Assembly: GCA_932294295.1 (NCBI GenBank)
Contig: OW028575.1
Location: 44,612,753 to 44,676,752 of the forward strand
Direction of reading: 5' to 3'
Length of the DNA: 64,000 nt
DNA from: Alitta virens
Taxonomy: Eukaryota > Annelida > Polychaeta > Phyllodocida > Nereididae
In this document: positions 36,086-48,297 of the stretch, in pieces
Position numbering within the stretch: position 1 is the stretch's first letter
Layout of the letters: the number at the start of each line of letters is the position of its first letter
Position numbers and translations under genes: made by a program
Notes under the pieces: model-generated
What the model saw: only the letters and a program-made list of their open reading frames with translations
Database searches by the model: none
Told to the model about the DNA's origin: nothing

Positions 36086-37293
36086 ATGTCAAAATCTCTG
36101 TATTTGACATTCACTAGCCCTCCCTGCAGGGCAGTGTTGATGACAGTTGAAGCCCTCAATTTGCAAGTGGAGAAAAAGCCCTTAAACATGATGAACAAAG
36201 AGCACTTCGAAGACTGGTACCTGGAGGTGAGTCTCATTTCATAAATGGCGAATTTTTCTTTTTTGTCTAGTTCAGTATACCATAACATATAGGAAAGTCT
36301 TTGTTGCATCTTACTCTCAAATTTATTTTAACAAACTCTAAAGTCTCTATACTTTGAGTCTACGAACAATATAATCTATCACCCTCCTTCCAGTGACAAA
36401 CGTTGACAGACGAAATGACTTCAGCTTCTCTGTCAAAAAATTAACTAGGCCTAATGTGTAAAAATTAAAAAAGTGTTATACATGGACAAATGTGCCACGT
36501 GTGTTTTTCATGTGAAGGATAAACGCATGGAAAACGTATGGTTTTTTAATAATTATAATGAGGTGAATACCATGCGTTTTCCATGCGTTTGGATAAACGC
36601 ATTTGGCACATTTGGCCATGTATATCAACGTGTATGTGAAAATTTCTTCATTTCATTTGGCAGCTTAACCCTTGCCACCGGGTGCCCACTTTAGATGATG
36701 ACGGATTTATACTTAGTGAAAGGTAGGTTTACCTTTAATTCATTTTATTAATTATTATTTTTCAATACTTGACTTTTTTCCAAGTCTTTATCATTTCTTA
36801 AATAACCTTCTGCATGTTGAGTTTTCGACTTATTTTCCTTTCAGCCGAAGCATTATGCGCTACCTGGTGGATAAATATGGAGATTCTGACTCCCTCTATC
36901 CACGTGATCTCCAACAGAGGGCGCTAGTGAACCGGATGCTGGATTTTGACCTGGGCCATCTTTTCACTGCAGTTCGTAGTTATGCTGTAAGTTGCAGACA
37001 TTTATAATGAACTAAACCTTTCTGGTTTTTTTTGTTTTTTTTTTCAATGGCAAAAGAAGTGGGTAGATAGATAGCTGGATAGGACTTTGCTGCTATGTCA
37101 GTGTTGGGACTCTGGAACAAATTAAATGAAATGAAGCTCCTGAAAGTTCAAAATAGATAAATAGATAGATAGATAGATAGGTAGATAGAGAGATAGATAG
37201 GTAGATAGATAGATAGATACATAGATAGGTAGATAGATACATAGACAGATAGATAGATAGATAGAAAGATAGATATATAGAAAGATAGATAGG

Positions 37294-37328
<35 letters not shown>

Positions 37329-37810
37329 TTAGATAGATAGATAGACAGACCGATATGGGCAAAAGAAAAAAAATATATATATATAGAAATAAGAGTTTGG
37401 TAAAAAAATAAAATATAACAGATTTTCAAACGGTAAAATGATTTTCTTATACATTATCATGTAATACATTGCAGAGACCGCAGATATTTGAACTTGCCCA
37501 GGAGAATAATATTCTGAAGGAAGCTTTGTGTAGAGAACTGGACTTTTTGGAAACCATGCTTGGAAATCATGACGGTACATGGCTATTGGGCGATAATATG
37601 ACTATCGCTGATTTCAGCGTTATTTCATCTTTGTCTTTGTTGGAAGCTGTCAACTTTGACTTCTCCAAATACACAGCAATAACAAGATGGCGACAGGAAA
37701 TGAAGGCAATGCCTCTCTATGGAAATGTCAATGGGAAATATGAAGAATGGAAGGAATTCATCAAGTCTCCAAAGTGGCGGGAAATTATGAGCTGTCGTCT
37801 GAAACAATAG
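36086..37810 (+). CDS. glutathione S-transferase, delta/epsilon/theta-like
   Basis: A cytosolic enzyme that conjugates glutathione to electrophiles. Exons are 36086-36226, 36664-36722, 36845-36986 and 37475-37810, all GT-AG and in phase; the product is 225 residues, the usual GST size. N-terminal thioredoxin-like domain (1-80): LYLTFTSPPCRAVLMT, where delta-class enzymes have their catalytic Ser just before the PCR motif (here TSPPCR, with Ser11 the likely residue), then LNPCHRVPTLDDDGFIL with the cis-Pro VPTL glutathione-site motif, and ESRSIMRYLVDKYG with the conserved E-S pair. The C-terminal helical domain includes WLLGDNMTIADFSV, the GST N-capping box region. AATAAA follows the stop by 47 bp. 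The start ATG comes 3 bp after a splice acceptor (TTTATAG), so the first exon is non-coding. Class assignment is by motif only. Confidence 0.92.
36479..36622. repeat. foldback MITE, family E, copy 3
   Basis: TACATGGACAAATGTGCCAC and the inverted GGCACATTTGGCCATGTA enclose a hairpin of CGCATGGAAAACG arms. It lies in GST intron 1, 41 bp before exon 2. Confidence 0.8.
37082..37152 (-). repeat. inverted copy of the intron 6/exon 7 boundary of the 48533-63091 gene
   Basis: Read on the minus strand, this segment matches 57292-57364 at about nine bases in ten. That includes the polypyrimidine tract, the acceptor TTTGTTCCAG and the first 27 bases or so of exon 7 (AGTCCCAACACTGACATAGC). On the other side it runs into GATA repeats (37150-37350), as the original runs into TATC repeats. 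Confidence 0.8.
37150..37352. repeat. (GATA)n microsatellite
   Basis: About 200 bp of GATA-type repeats in GST intron 3. Read on the minus strand they mirror the TATC array at 57168-57296 beside exon 7 of the right-hand gene. The YLSIYLS ORFs on the minus strand are artefacts. Confidence 0.9.
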
Positions 37811-37857
37811 ACTTTTAAAAAGCATTACAACTGTATATGATATGTAAAATGCAGGAC

Positions 37858-37863
37858 AATAAA
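37858..37863 (+). terminator. poly(A) signal, GST gene
   Basis: AATAAA 47 bp after the GST stop codon. Confidence 0.65.
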
Positions 37864-38048
37864 ACAGTAATTTACAAAAATTTGTATAAATCCGAGGTTT
37901 ATTTGTATCATCCAATTCATGATGCAGATTTATGAGCAAATTAGCAACCACAGTCCAGAAGACAAACAAGTTTTTTTTTCTTTGATAGACATTATTATAT
38001 CACATTCATACTTTGCATAGAAATGGACTCCAGATACTCAGATGGTGG

Positions 38049-38226
38049 TTGTGGATTAGGGCTCTACGTCCTGTATTTCTGCACCTGATGGGCTAATTAG
38101 GACAGGTAGGGACCATGGCAATGAGACGAAGGATGAAACAGCCATCCAACTTGGGCTTGACCGGGTATTGAACCCGGGACCCAGTGATTGGAAGCCCAGC
38201 GCGCCATCACTGAGCGGGGCCCGCAC
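38049..38226 (-). mobile_element. tRNA-derived SINE, family A, copy 4
   Basis: Minus-strand copy with GGTTCAATACCC (B-box-like) and the shared body. ACTCCAG-like words flank both sides, a possible but gapped target duplication. Confidence 0.8.
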
Positions 38227-40444
38227 CCAACTCCAGTTACTTAGGAAGAACAACAATAGTTGATCATTGGAAGTAAACACCACAGTGGAGTTTTTGCTCT
38301 CACTAAAACATTGTGTTGCACATCTGACAAAAGTGCATACCAAGACCTTCTACCTCGGTGGAATGGACAAATAATGGATTGGTAACTCTTGGGCAATAAA
38401 ACGATGAGAATTGGAAAGAACAATAGCATGGAAAATGTGCTATTCTGGGTGTTTCCAAACTTTTGGAAGGCAGTGTAAGTCTTCAGTGGGACTGGGCCTA
38501 TATATATACTATTGTTTCCTCTGCAATGCCTGAGACTGTCGGAACAATGCTGACATTCGATTGGCCTCGCGATGGTACTTCAGCAGAGAATGGGGTTGAG
38601 AGGGGGCGCTGCGAGCACATGACATGGTCCATTCAATTAGTTAGGGTTGTCTTGGGGGAATGTTATCCTTAAATCGTTGCGGGGGAAGGGTTGGGGGGAG
38701 GGGGGTCAGCGAGGTTGCTGATGCCATTGACCGCTTGTATCAATAGGGACAGAGTTGCACCGGTCGAAGTCAGGTGTTCTTCTCTCATGGAGATCGAAAT
38801 GACGCCCTGGCACGTGCTAAGAAACACCCCTTCGCCATGGGAGAGGTCAGTAGGTTTCCGGTGGGGCTTCTCTTCTGACCCTATTATCGCTCGGCCTCAT
38901 GATATCACTTCGTTCCCTGGAAGTTCTGGCGAAGGTTTTTCTGGTGTGACAAATGAAGACACAACAGGTGTCCTTATGCGTGGTTTGCACGGATAGGAAG
39001 TTAGTGAGAAACAAATTGCATTGAAGTATTTGAGAGGAACGTATCTACTTAACAGGTGGGTGCACATATATATATTTTTTACTAACTAAAATGACTGATC
39101 CCTCCATAGCCAATTTGACTGACATGTTAGTCAGTTTTATCCAATATTTCTAGTCAGTCATTGTCAATGTTATGTAAAATTACATGTATATTTTGCCTAA
39201 AGCTGACTATAGTTAGTCAAAACTGACATAGTTGGTCACAATGGTCAGTCGTTCTAGACAGACAAATGACTAAAGTTGGCATGAATGTTTGTTAAGTTTG
39301 TAAAACGCATTTAGAAAGTTAGTAAAAAAAGATGTATATTTCGTATTTTTGTTTCATGAATAAGAACTTTAATTTGTCTCCATTGATGCGGCAAATTTGA
39401 GCTTGTGCAAAGGCAGTTGGTCTGGTTTAGTATATACAAATTTAGTCTTGACACAAGACCCTCTATCAGGCCTTTCCGCGGGAGAAGGTCTTGGGGAATT
39501 CGGGGGAGCAAGAATGCTGGTGGAGGAGCAAGGAGTTTGACTACGTAGAAAGGTTTATATTAATCATAAGAATACAAATCGACAATCCCCAGCATTTAAT
39601 AAAATGATGCAACGTCATACTCAACGAATTTTAAAGAACTATTTTGTTCGCTGCTCAGTTAATACCCACCAGACCCTCGTCTACGACGCGGCCTGAGGGT
39701 CTGCAGTTAGACTGATACTCTGTACAATGTATTTATCAGACAATTAGCAACAGGCTGCAGGGGTGGATCCAGAAAATATTTCACTGGGGGTTGACAAATT
39801 GAAATGCATTGCGGGGGCTGCTGAATTATTAAATATTTTTAATTAAAATGTATTAGGCCAAAGAGGAGGGGATTTAAACCCCCCTAAAGCCTCCCTAAAT
39901 CCGCTACTGGGCTAATACATTATTTTCTTCAATAATCACACCAAATTTTTTCTTATCTGCAATATGGAAAATTATCAACATCTTTTAACGCCATTTACAA
40001 TGTGCATCACAACAATGCTCCTTCTCCGACCGGTTGTCCTTTTTGTTTTTTCTGCTGATCAATAGGAAGTAGGGGTCGCTGCGGTGTCACTGGGGGTCGT
40101 GGCCAGCCAGCGATACCCGTCACAACGCATGTATTGACGCAAGAGGGCGACACATGGCCAGATTCACACGTCAGACCGGAAGACGTCAATGCCACACAAA
40201 ATGGCTGCCGCCGCGTCACCCACGTTGCTCCCCTAGCTTACATCCCCGATTATCGCTCAAGCTTACTCACTGCGCATGTGCGAAGAAGAGGTTGAGAAAA
40301 CAACCTGAGAGGATCAATAAAGAGCTCATATGGGGTGAGGTCTTGTGGGCTACTCTCTGACTCAGAAGAGATTCTGGCCTATGTGAACCATTTCTTCTTC
40401 AGACATTAGATTTTATTGCAGCTATTTAGAAAAATGAGAAAATA

Positions 40445-40755
40445 GTGGATTTTCACGGAAGGTTTTCTGCATTTCCACCAGGTGGCTATGACAGAATACT
40501 GCAATCCTATTGGCTGAAAATGTTCCCGCCCTTGACTGTGATTGGCCGAACCAAAGTGCATCCAAGCAGTAGTATTTTTAGTGCATTTTAATATATATTT
40601 GACATCTGATCATTCAATAGATTTTTGTTATTTCTCTGCGAAAGTTATATTTATGGAATCTGTGCGTTATGGTTTTCTATGTCTGAAAAGAAAAATGAGT
40701 AATAAGAAGAGAGGAAAGACTTGCTGAATTTAGGGCTGCTCAGTGAAAAGACTTT
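40445..40755 (+). repeat. family C repeat, copy 3
   Basis: GTGGATTTTCACGGAAGGTT to CAGTGAAAAGACTTTATTGC. It has the same internal frame as the other C copies (40542-40727), cut short by a small deletion. Confidence 0.75.
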
Positions 40756-41037
40756 ATTGCATCTCTTCTTATCAATTACCTTTTCCAATAACTTTCCACT
40801 ATTGCTTGCTATGTGAAAATAAGACCCCAGACCGAGCTTATCTCAAATAGAAGGTGCTTTCAAACTTTTGAGGGTAGTGTATATCCAGACTTACCCTTGC
40901 CTGTTGCTTTGTGTTAGAATTTGATTAGAATTTTTGTTTTGGAAAATTCAGCTTTATGTAATATAATGGACCTTTTAGATTGTATAAGATAAGATATACC
41001 TATTTTATCCAGTCTATTGCTCAACTTCCATAACTTA

Positions 41038-41293
41038 AAGTGAGTTTCATTAAAAAGGGTCTGTCAAATTGAACCTAGACAAAGCTAGACAACTTCTGCT
41101 ATATGATGCTCCCTATCACTAAACAACTGTTTAGCTATAGCTGGCTACTCAAAAGCCAGATCATATATTTTTTTCAGTAAGCCAACTATAAGCTAGGAGT
41201 AGACAGAAGCAGCTGGCTTTAGCCAGTTATAGCTACAGCCAGGAATTGGTTGCTGTGTCTAAAGTCGACCCATATTTTATGAAACTCACTGTA
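41038..41293 (+). mobile_element. MITE family D, full-length copy
   Basis: TIRs (A)AGTGAGTTTCATTAAAAAGG and TTTTATGAAACTCACTGTA. Internal words TAGACAAAGCTAGACAACTT and GACAGAAGCAGCTGGCTTTA match other copies. About 256 bp. Confidence 0.8.
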
Positions 41294-41756
41294 AAACGAG
41301 TTAGATGAACTCATTACAGAAATCTTCCATTTACCAGATACCCTCAATTTCATATATGACAACTCTTATTATGTAATCTTACTGCATGGGCTAATTGCAC
41401 AACAAGCCATCCAAAGCCCTTAATTAAGCTTTACTCAGTTTAGAGATGAGCGCGAGGCGGGTCAATTTTTCATTCGGAGATGCGGGGCAGTGCGGGTGCG
41501 GGAAAAGATTCTCAGGTGTGTTGCGGGCGTGTGTCAATCACAAAGATTGGCATTGCGGAGCAGGTCGGTGTGGGTGATCTTTCGGATAAGTTGCGGGTCA
41601 ACACCTTTTTAAAAAAATACTAACGCACTGGGAACCCACGAGGGTTGACTATGGTATTTTAAAAAGCAACAAAAAGGTGTAGCGCAGCTGTAAGCTTTAA
41701 TGATAATAATAATGAATTGAATTATATGCATGATCTCAATACTGGAGGCAAATAAA

Positions 41757-41798
<42 letters not shown>

Positions 41799-41803
41799 CT
41801 GAT
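41757..41803. repeat. (ATTG)n microsatellite
   Basis: About eleven GATT units directly after GCAAATAAAGATT, resembling the simple-repeat tail of a retroelement. Confidence 0.85.
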
Positions 41804-41856
41804 TGGTGACATCACACCAACATGACGTATGCAAAGTTTCTGCATTTACAGCCAAT

Positions 41857-42160
41857 TTGGAAACTAAAATCCAGAGGACGTCATGAGAATCCAGGACTCC
41901 CCATTGGTTAGGGCAGTGTGTGTGTGTGTGATTAGGGCTTTACGTCCTGTATTTCTGCACCAGTTGGGCTAATTAGGACAGGCAGAGACCATGGCAATGA
42001 GACGAAGGAGGAAACAGCCATCCAACTTTGGCTCGACTGGGAATCGAACCCGGGACCAAATGGTTGGAAGCCCAGAGCTTGGTTAAGGCAGTCCCTCAGC
42101 CAATAAGTGTCCTGGACTCACATGACGTCATCTGGCGTTTAGATTCCAAGTCTATGAAAT
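41857..42160. repeat. palindromic foldback element, family G, copy 4, interrupted by a SINE
   Basis: The left half (41857-41917) contains GGAAACTAAAATCCAGAGGA. The right half (42079-42160) contains GACGTCATCTGGCGTTTAGA and ends TCCAAGTCTATGAAAT. The halves are split by a family A SINE in the central hairpin. Confidence 0.8.
41918..42078 (-). mobile_element. tRNA-derived SINE, family A, copy 5 (nested)
   Basis: Minus-strand SINE inserted in the family G element. It is flanked by TTGGTTAGGGCAGT (41904-41917) and TTGGTTAAGGCAGT (42079-42092), a 14-bp target-site duplication with one mismatch, as expected for LINE-driven retroposition. Confidence 0.88.
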
Positions 42161-42254
42161 ACTGAAACGTCTGTCAAAATCTTAGCACGTGTCGCAATAG
42201 GGTTCTGTCCAACACACGATGAAACACAGAGCGTTTTTGCCGTTTGAAGAAGTT

Positions 42255-42439
42255 GGTGGTGGTGGATTAGGGCTTTACGTCCTGTATTTCTGCACCTGAT
42301 AGGCTAATTAGGACAGGTAGGGACCATGGCAATGAGACGAAGGATGAAACAGCCATCCGACATAGGCTCGACCGGGAATTGAACCAGGGACCCTGTGGTT
42401 GGAAGCCCAGCGCGCTACCACTGAGCTAGGCCCCCACCC
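42255..42439 (-). mobile_element. tRNA-derived SINE, family A, copy 6, perfect target duplication
   Basis: Minus-strand copy (CTAGCTCAGTGGTAGCGCGC head) flanked by identical CGTTTGAAGAAGTT at 42241-42254 and 42440-42453. The perfect 14-bp duplication points to recent insertion. Confidence 0.9.
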
Positions 42440-43815
42440 CGTTTGAAGAAGTTAAACATCCATTCTGATAACATTACAAGTGTAAGCGTAGAGTTTTGAT
42501 GATATGACGAAACACAGTTGGAAGGCCTTTTTGTCTTTGTGGATTAATGTGGCCCATTGAGATTGTTGCTAAATTCACTTCTAAAGCGGGAGATTAAATT
42601 TGATGCCCACTTGAATTTAAAAGGTCCATCGATCGCTCCATGTTCACTGTCTGTGATGTCACATCACCATGTAATTCAAGTGATGTTACATTAGGTGTCC
42701 CTGGTGCTCTCATTTGTAAATATCATGGCAGCTTTAATCCTCTAAGCATAAAGCAAACTCAGTTGTTTTAAGATCTCGTGTCTTTTCAAGTGATGCTTGA
42801 AGGAAGTTCAGCAGTGCCTGGCTTTTTAAGAGGTTCAAAAAGTTTTGGAAAAAAAAAACATACAAAAAGAGAATTTAAGAAAAAAGAAATATAGAGAGAC
42901 ATTACACTTAAATGACAAATGCTAAGGGTGCACGTCTACGCCAAAAAGGAGTGTTTTTTTTTTTGGCTGTTTGAAAAAGCACAAAGTGATTTTTTTCTCT
43001 CTGTTCTGAAGTGCTGATGCACAAAGCCGAATTACCTTCAGTGAATATCCTAGTGGCCTGCTCCTCTCCCTAAGAAGATAAAAAAATACAACACAAGTAT
43101 TAGATGACTTGCCCATGAAATATACATGTGAAATGCTCTCTTGCAGGCTGTCACAAAGAAAAAGGACCCAAAAAAACACCCAGCAACTCATATTTTATAT
43201 GTTGGCTCCCAATATGTTCATATAAGCAAAGAGTTCACTTTCCTCAGTAAAAATGTAAAGACTTAACAGACTTAACAAAGCACTGTTTGGCTGACTGGTG
43301 CAATACTTTACTGGCAATTTGTTGATAGACTTAGTTAAGCCAATAAAACTCAATCTAAATATATATATCCACCACTCAGCTACTCTGAGCCGATCAGAAT
43401 GCTTCATTATCATCCAACATGGGTTTTAAGTTGTACAGCAGCTAATAAGCAATTTATTTATTTTTCAACAGTGCCCTTTAAATATTTCCAAAGATAACAT
43501 TATAAAAATAAATATGCATCATTAAAATAACATGTAAAGTAAAATCATTGAAGTGTATGAAACGTTTAAGATTAACTTTAAAAGCATCAATACATGAGTT
43601 TTACTTGTTGTTGCATAAACAGAATATGGCACATACAATTGTAGATGATGTGTCATCCCACATAATTCAATGTTGGACTCCTCACCATCCACTATCGTCA
43701 CGGTCAAAACTACTTCGTGGGCCATTTAAGCACATCTAGAACTATCAGATGTGGGTACCAAGTCCAGAGAAATACTAAGTCAATCGAACAAAGCAAAAAG
43801 AGGAGATATTTTTGG

Positions 43816-44103
43816 TTAGGAGATAGGCAGAGAAGCAGAGGAGAGTATCTCTTGCAACTTGCGTCTGTCGCATAACTGGGACGGTTGACACGATGAAATA
43901 TGCAGGAGGCGACCCCTGGTGGACGAATTCAGAGGAGCGTCCTCTGCACGTGCCGCAAGACGCTGGCCACCTGACACCTCGTGCATCGGCCGAAACGTCT
44001 TGAAAGATGCATTAGGCCAAGAAAGGAATCCCTGGAGAAATATTGATACAAGCGCCATGCGAAGTGCAACCATAAAATTTGAATTAAGGTGATTTGGCAG
44101 GAG
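43816..44103 (-). CDS. doubtful small secreted peptide ORF
   Basis: An 85-residue ORF (44073 down to 43816) begins with a signal-peptide-like MVALRMALVSIFLQGFLSW. It continues with Arg-containing sites (RLAARAED, STRGRL, DRRKL) and one C-x5-C pair (CQPSQLC), as in some peptide precursors. A possible 61-bp intron upstream (donor CGGAG|GTAAGG at 44159-44164, acceptor CCGCAG at 44104-44109) would give a 5' UTR exon. I do not recognise the peptide. A longer ORF overlaps in another frame (44297-43929), and no poly(A) signal is close. It may well be chance in a higher-GC patch. Confidence 0.2.
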   Translation of the reverse strand, partial: LLPNHLNSNFMVALRMALVSIFLQGFLSWPNASFKTFRPMHEVSGGQRLAARAEDAPLNSSTRGRLLHISSCQPSQLCDRRKLQEILSSASLPIS

Positions 44104-44580
44104 CTGCGGAAACTGACTCTTGTTTTCGACTTGTGATTGTTCTGCGTCAATATCCGTTCCTTACCTCCGCCGGAGAGAGTTCTCCATGCCCTTTGCAACA
44201 TTGATGACTGGTAAAGGTTTCGCATAATTAAGCGCCCCCTGCTGGAAATGACACAGTTGGCACAGTGTTTCTTTACGCTGCAATAACTGCGTTTCAAATC
44301 TGTTCATCTATTATTAACGTCACGACAAATGGCAACGACGTCTTCGCTGGATGAGAGTTACTGCAAACACATCCAAGAGATGTCAAATAAATCCATGCCA
44401 TGGTAAATGTTTCTGATGCCTTTGATGTCCAATTGGCAATAAGAAATGCCCCACCAAGTCAAGTAGTCAAATTTAAGCAATTAGACATGAGTAAATGCAA
44501 GGAGTTGGCCCTATACCATGGAGTCATGAACTGGCTGGTAAAATAGATTTTAGCAAGCATAAAAACATACTCTTTCTATA

Positions 44581-44973
44581 TACAGTTAGTTTCATTAGGT
44601 ACGGCCTGTCAAATTAAACCTAGACAAAGCTAGACAACTTTTGCTATAGGATGCTACCTGCCACTAAATGGAACTGTCTGGCTATAGCTGGCTACTCAAA
44701 GCCGGATCTAAAAGTACATGCAGCACCATTTGGGGCATTAGTTGAGAGTTATGCATATTTTTAATCTTTTGTTGAAAAGATGCATGTCAATTGCACATAG
44801 ATCTACATTTCTTACATTCATCAAGGTTTGTATTTTTCAGTGGTAGCAGGTGTAGGGTGACTTTAAGCTAGAAGTAGACAGAAGCGGCTGGCTTTTTTGC
44901 CAGTTACAGTTACAACCAGGAATAGGTTGCTACAGCTGACTAGAGTCTACCATATTTTATTAAACTAACTGTA
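44581..44973 (+). mobile_element. MITE family D, longest copy (393 bp)
   Basis: TIRs TACAGTTAGTTTCATTAGGT and TATTAAACTAACTGTA, flanked by TA. It contains an extra internal block (GAGAGTTATGCATATTTTTA... TTGAAAAGATGCATGTCAAT) also present in the 20228 copy, so that block is part of a longer ancestral form. Confidence 0.85.
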
Positions 44974-45281
44974 TATATTCAGCTGTAGGCTATTTCTTCC
45001 AATCTCCCCCCAAACCTGTAAGACGCAGCATTGCATAGTATTGGCAAAGTTGTACTTCCTGTGGAGGGCAATTCTTTTTCCAGTAGTTAGCGATCCGTGT
45101 TTGCTCGGCAACCTCGGGTGGGAAAGTCACTCCTGACTAAATTTGCAGGGGGCTAACACTGTTATGAAAAGCAAAGAGAGACAATCTACAAATAGCTAAT
45201 AGATTCTGCCACAAATCGAAGGTTTCCCACACTGTGACAGTTTCACTGCAGATCGCATTGACCAGTCGGATTCACCATGAG

Positions 45282-45337
45282 CTGCTGCTGCTGCTGCTGA
45301 TGCTGCTGATGCTGCTGTTGCTGATGCTGCTGCTGGA
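45282..45337. repeat. (CTG)n-type trinucleotide repeat
   Basis: CTG units interrupted by ATG and TTG triplets. No surrounding ORF that would make it a coding polyglutamine or polyleucine tract. Confidence 0.85.
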
Positions 45338-46147
45338 ATTTGCAAAGAAGAGGAAAGTTTGGTTTAGTTGGATATTCAGAGATACACAGTCGATAATATT
45401 GCTCAATTAATTCTAATGAATTGGAAGGATATCATAGTGGGTGGAACATCACTGTTAAATACCCCTAAATATATTGGTCTTAAAATGGTAAAATAACACA
45501 TTTTTGGCCAAATCTCGTGGCCTTGATTATCAGGTGGTCTTTGTAGAGAGGTGGTCATCAGGGGATATCCAAATATAAATTGCGAACTACCAGTTTTACA
45601 ATACTGATATTGTTTTATACCATCATCTTATAAATTGCCATTTTGTTATTTACTTTTTTTTCATTACTTTATTCTCATATTATACCAGTGAATATTTACA
45701 CATTCCGTAATGTTATTTTGTTCTTTTTTTTCGTGCTGTTTGCTTTTTGAATATGTGGTAAAAAAAAAAAATGGAATGAAAAATTGAATTGAATCAATAA
45801 TCTGATGATTTGACACAATCAGGCATTATTCTAAATGAGCTGCTTACAATCACAGAAACATGAATAAATTGGTTGCAGAGGATCAGAAAATGTGCATAGA
45901 CCGATCTCTAGAGCTGTGTGTGCTTGTCTGGTGGTAGTTGTGCCTCGAGGGTCGAGGGCAGTGCTTTCTTCCACACTGAGTCGGCAGCTTCTGTGAGCTT
46001 GTTTGCCACATTAGGCAACTCGATAGATTCCCTTGGACACCTGCTGTGTTCTGCGGCCCTTTACCTGAGTCCCTTTGATATGGCAGCAACCCCCACAGCC
46101 CCCCAGCACACCTAAAACACATGGCAGACTGACACTTTCTCATCATG

Positions 46148-46155
<8 letters not shown>

Positions 46156-46208
<53 letters not shown>
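46156..46208. repeat. (CT)n microsatellite
   Basis: About 26 CT dinucleotides after a run of C. The R/E-repeat ORF read from it on the minus strand is an artefact. Confidence 0.95.
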
Positions 46209-46209
<1 letters not shown>

Positions 46210-48297
46210 GTGTAACCCACTTCTCAATCAACCTGCAGGAATTTGCACACGCCAATGTCAATAGCAATTGCATGTAAGCAGTGCCAACTATTGCCTAAGA
46301 CAGTTGCTAAAGAATAATTGCTTCCCATCTATTTACGTTTGTTATACATGTGAGGTCTAAGTTAGGCATAAGTTAGCATATCCGCTACATAAAGCTGTAC
46401 TCCATTGTTAATCTGACTATTACTTAAAAAAAATATATATATATATATATTGACCAATCTAAACTCTCAGCACTGTATTTTAACCTAAAAAAAGTTATGA
46501 AGGACTACCTGTCAGATCACACACAATTTATAGACACTATATAATACAATCAAGGGTGGACTAAAGATTAGTCTAAATTAGATAGCCCTACCTCAGCATT
46601 GCATCATATTATGTCTCCTAACCATACAACCACAATGTATTTATTTTAATTTTTTCATTCATTCTCGTTTTATAATGCATTGTTTATAACACCTGTGGCG
46701 CTTCACAGACCACAATTCCTCAATGACAACAATCAAACTGAAGAAAATACAAACAATTAAACAAATAAACAAACTCCACAAAATGAGAAAAGACCTACAG
46801 AAGGAGGTGTCACGTGATGTGATTGTTCAATTGTGACCTCTGCCCCAAAGGCCCTCTCGGGTGTGACAATGGGGCGTGGGAGGCCCTTGTCAATTGGTCA
46901 GTCAATAATCGTAATTTCTTCGGGTGCAGCATCTCATAGTTTTGCTCTCAGTCGCTGAAACTTCATCACACCAGGCCAGCTGGGTGAACAGATGATTATA
47001 ATGGAATTTTTTTTTGCTATCAAATTTGAGGGATGTAAATAATTTGAATGCTTTTAAATATGCTTTGCAACGTCACATTTCAGTTTAATTATTTTATAAA
47101 TCTTACTTTTATATATATGTCTGATTTTATGTATGCCATATGTTTTAAAAGTTTTTATACTATAATGTACTAATTGATATACAGTTTCAATGAGGAAATC
47201 AGCAGAACAGCTGTGCTGATGATGCAACCCATGTAAAATATATTTGAATAAATAAATAAATATTGTCTTTCGGGCCAGCTGATTCTAATAAGTTGATTCC
47301 ATGCAACAGCATCATGTTGTTGCAAATGTGTATATGTTGCACCACCAGCCTGTTATCTCATCATAATATCTGCCAATGGAAGCGCAACAAATTAGGTTGA
47401 TTGGTCTAGTGCATTTAAGAATATTTCAGATCTGAGCATGTATGCACTTAATACAGGCACATGGTATATATACAGTCAATCAATATAAATTTAGGGTTTA
47501 GTGCAGTATAGAGAACCCAAATCTATGCCCATATTAAGCGTCCATTAAAACTTAAGTTTTATTGAATATTTCACAAGATTGAAGTTCTAGCACAATTAGA
47601 ATAACATTTTGTGTAAAGTAGCGGGGGTTTGGGGGCGGTAGCCTCCTAGAAAAGGCAAACATAAACTCTGTCTTTACCGTGAATATGAAAACCGCCGTCA
47701 TAACTAAATCAGTTTGTGACGTCATAAAGAGATTTCAAGCCTTTTTACGTCATAGGCCTGGCAATGAGGCTCGTGAAATAGGTTAAATATGGTCATAAAT
47801 CTGGATCCGCTATACTGCACTTTTTCCTAAATTTATATATTTGTTGAAAAAACAAAATTGAAATGATCTATCAGAATAATGTTTGTGACTGTGCCTGTTT
47901 GTACAATATACACTCTAAATCAATGAAAATGATCTATGGGATCTTTAGACAGTGGTGGAAATAACATTAGATACATTTTTGATCCTCCTAATTGTATTGT
48001 ATATGTTTATATGACAAAATCAGCACAGTATCCTAATTAGGACTTTCAAATGACCTTATATCAAGTGCACTGGCAAAATAGTGCAGATATAGCTAGACAA
48101 GAACTTTAATTACAAAGTTAATAAATTACTTAGTTTGCAGAAACTTTTCAACTACAAATGTATATAGACCTACAGAGAGAAATAGATGATTGAGACATTG
48201 TGAATTATTCTTGTCTCCTCCCCCCAATGTGTCATCTGTGGGGATCTTGGCTGTTGCAGATCTGTCAATCATCACATTGCCGCATCCACGCCCTCTG

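Larger units (their letters stand above)
37864..48180. other. 10 kb with repeats and no convincing gene
   Basis: Only short ORFs. Higher-GC patches at 38470-39000, 40030-40330 and 43820-44300 could be regulatory; 40197-40212 reads AAAATGGCTGCCGCCG, a YY1-like site. (ATTG)n is at 41757-41803. Bases 47100-47260 end in AATAAATAAATAAAT like a retroelement tail. Placed repeats are listed separately. Confidence 0.5.

Noticed and set aside
37093..37429. YLSIYLS-repeat ORFs, also 57113-57605 and the IYIYIY ORF at 4887-5078
   Set aside because: Translations of GATA/TATC and TA microsatellites. Only 57336-57591 of the second region is a real exon.
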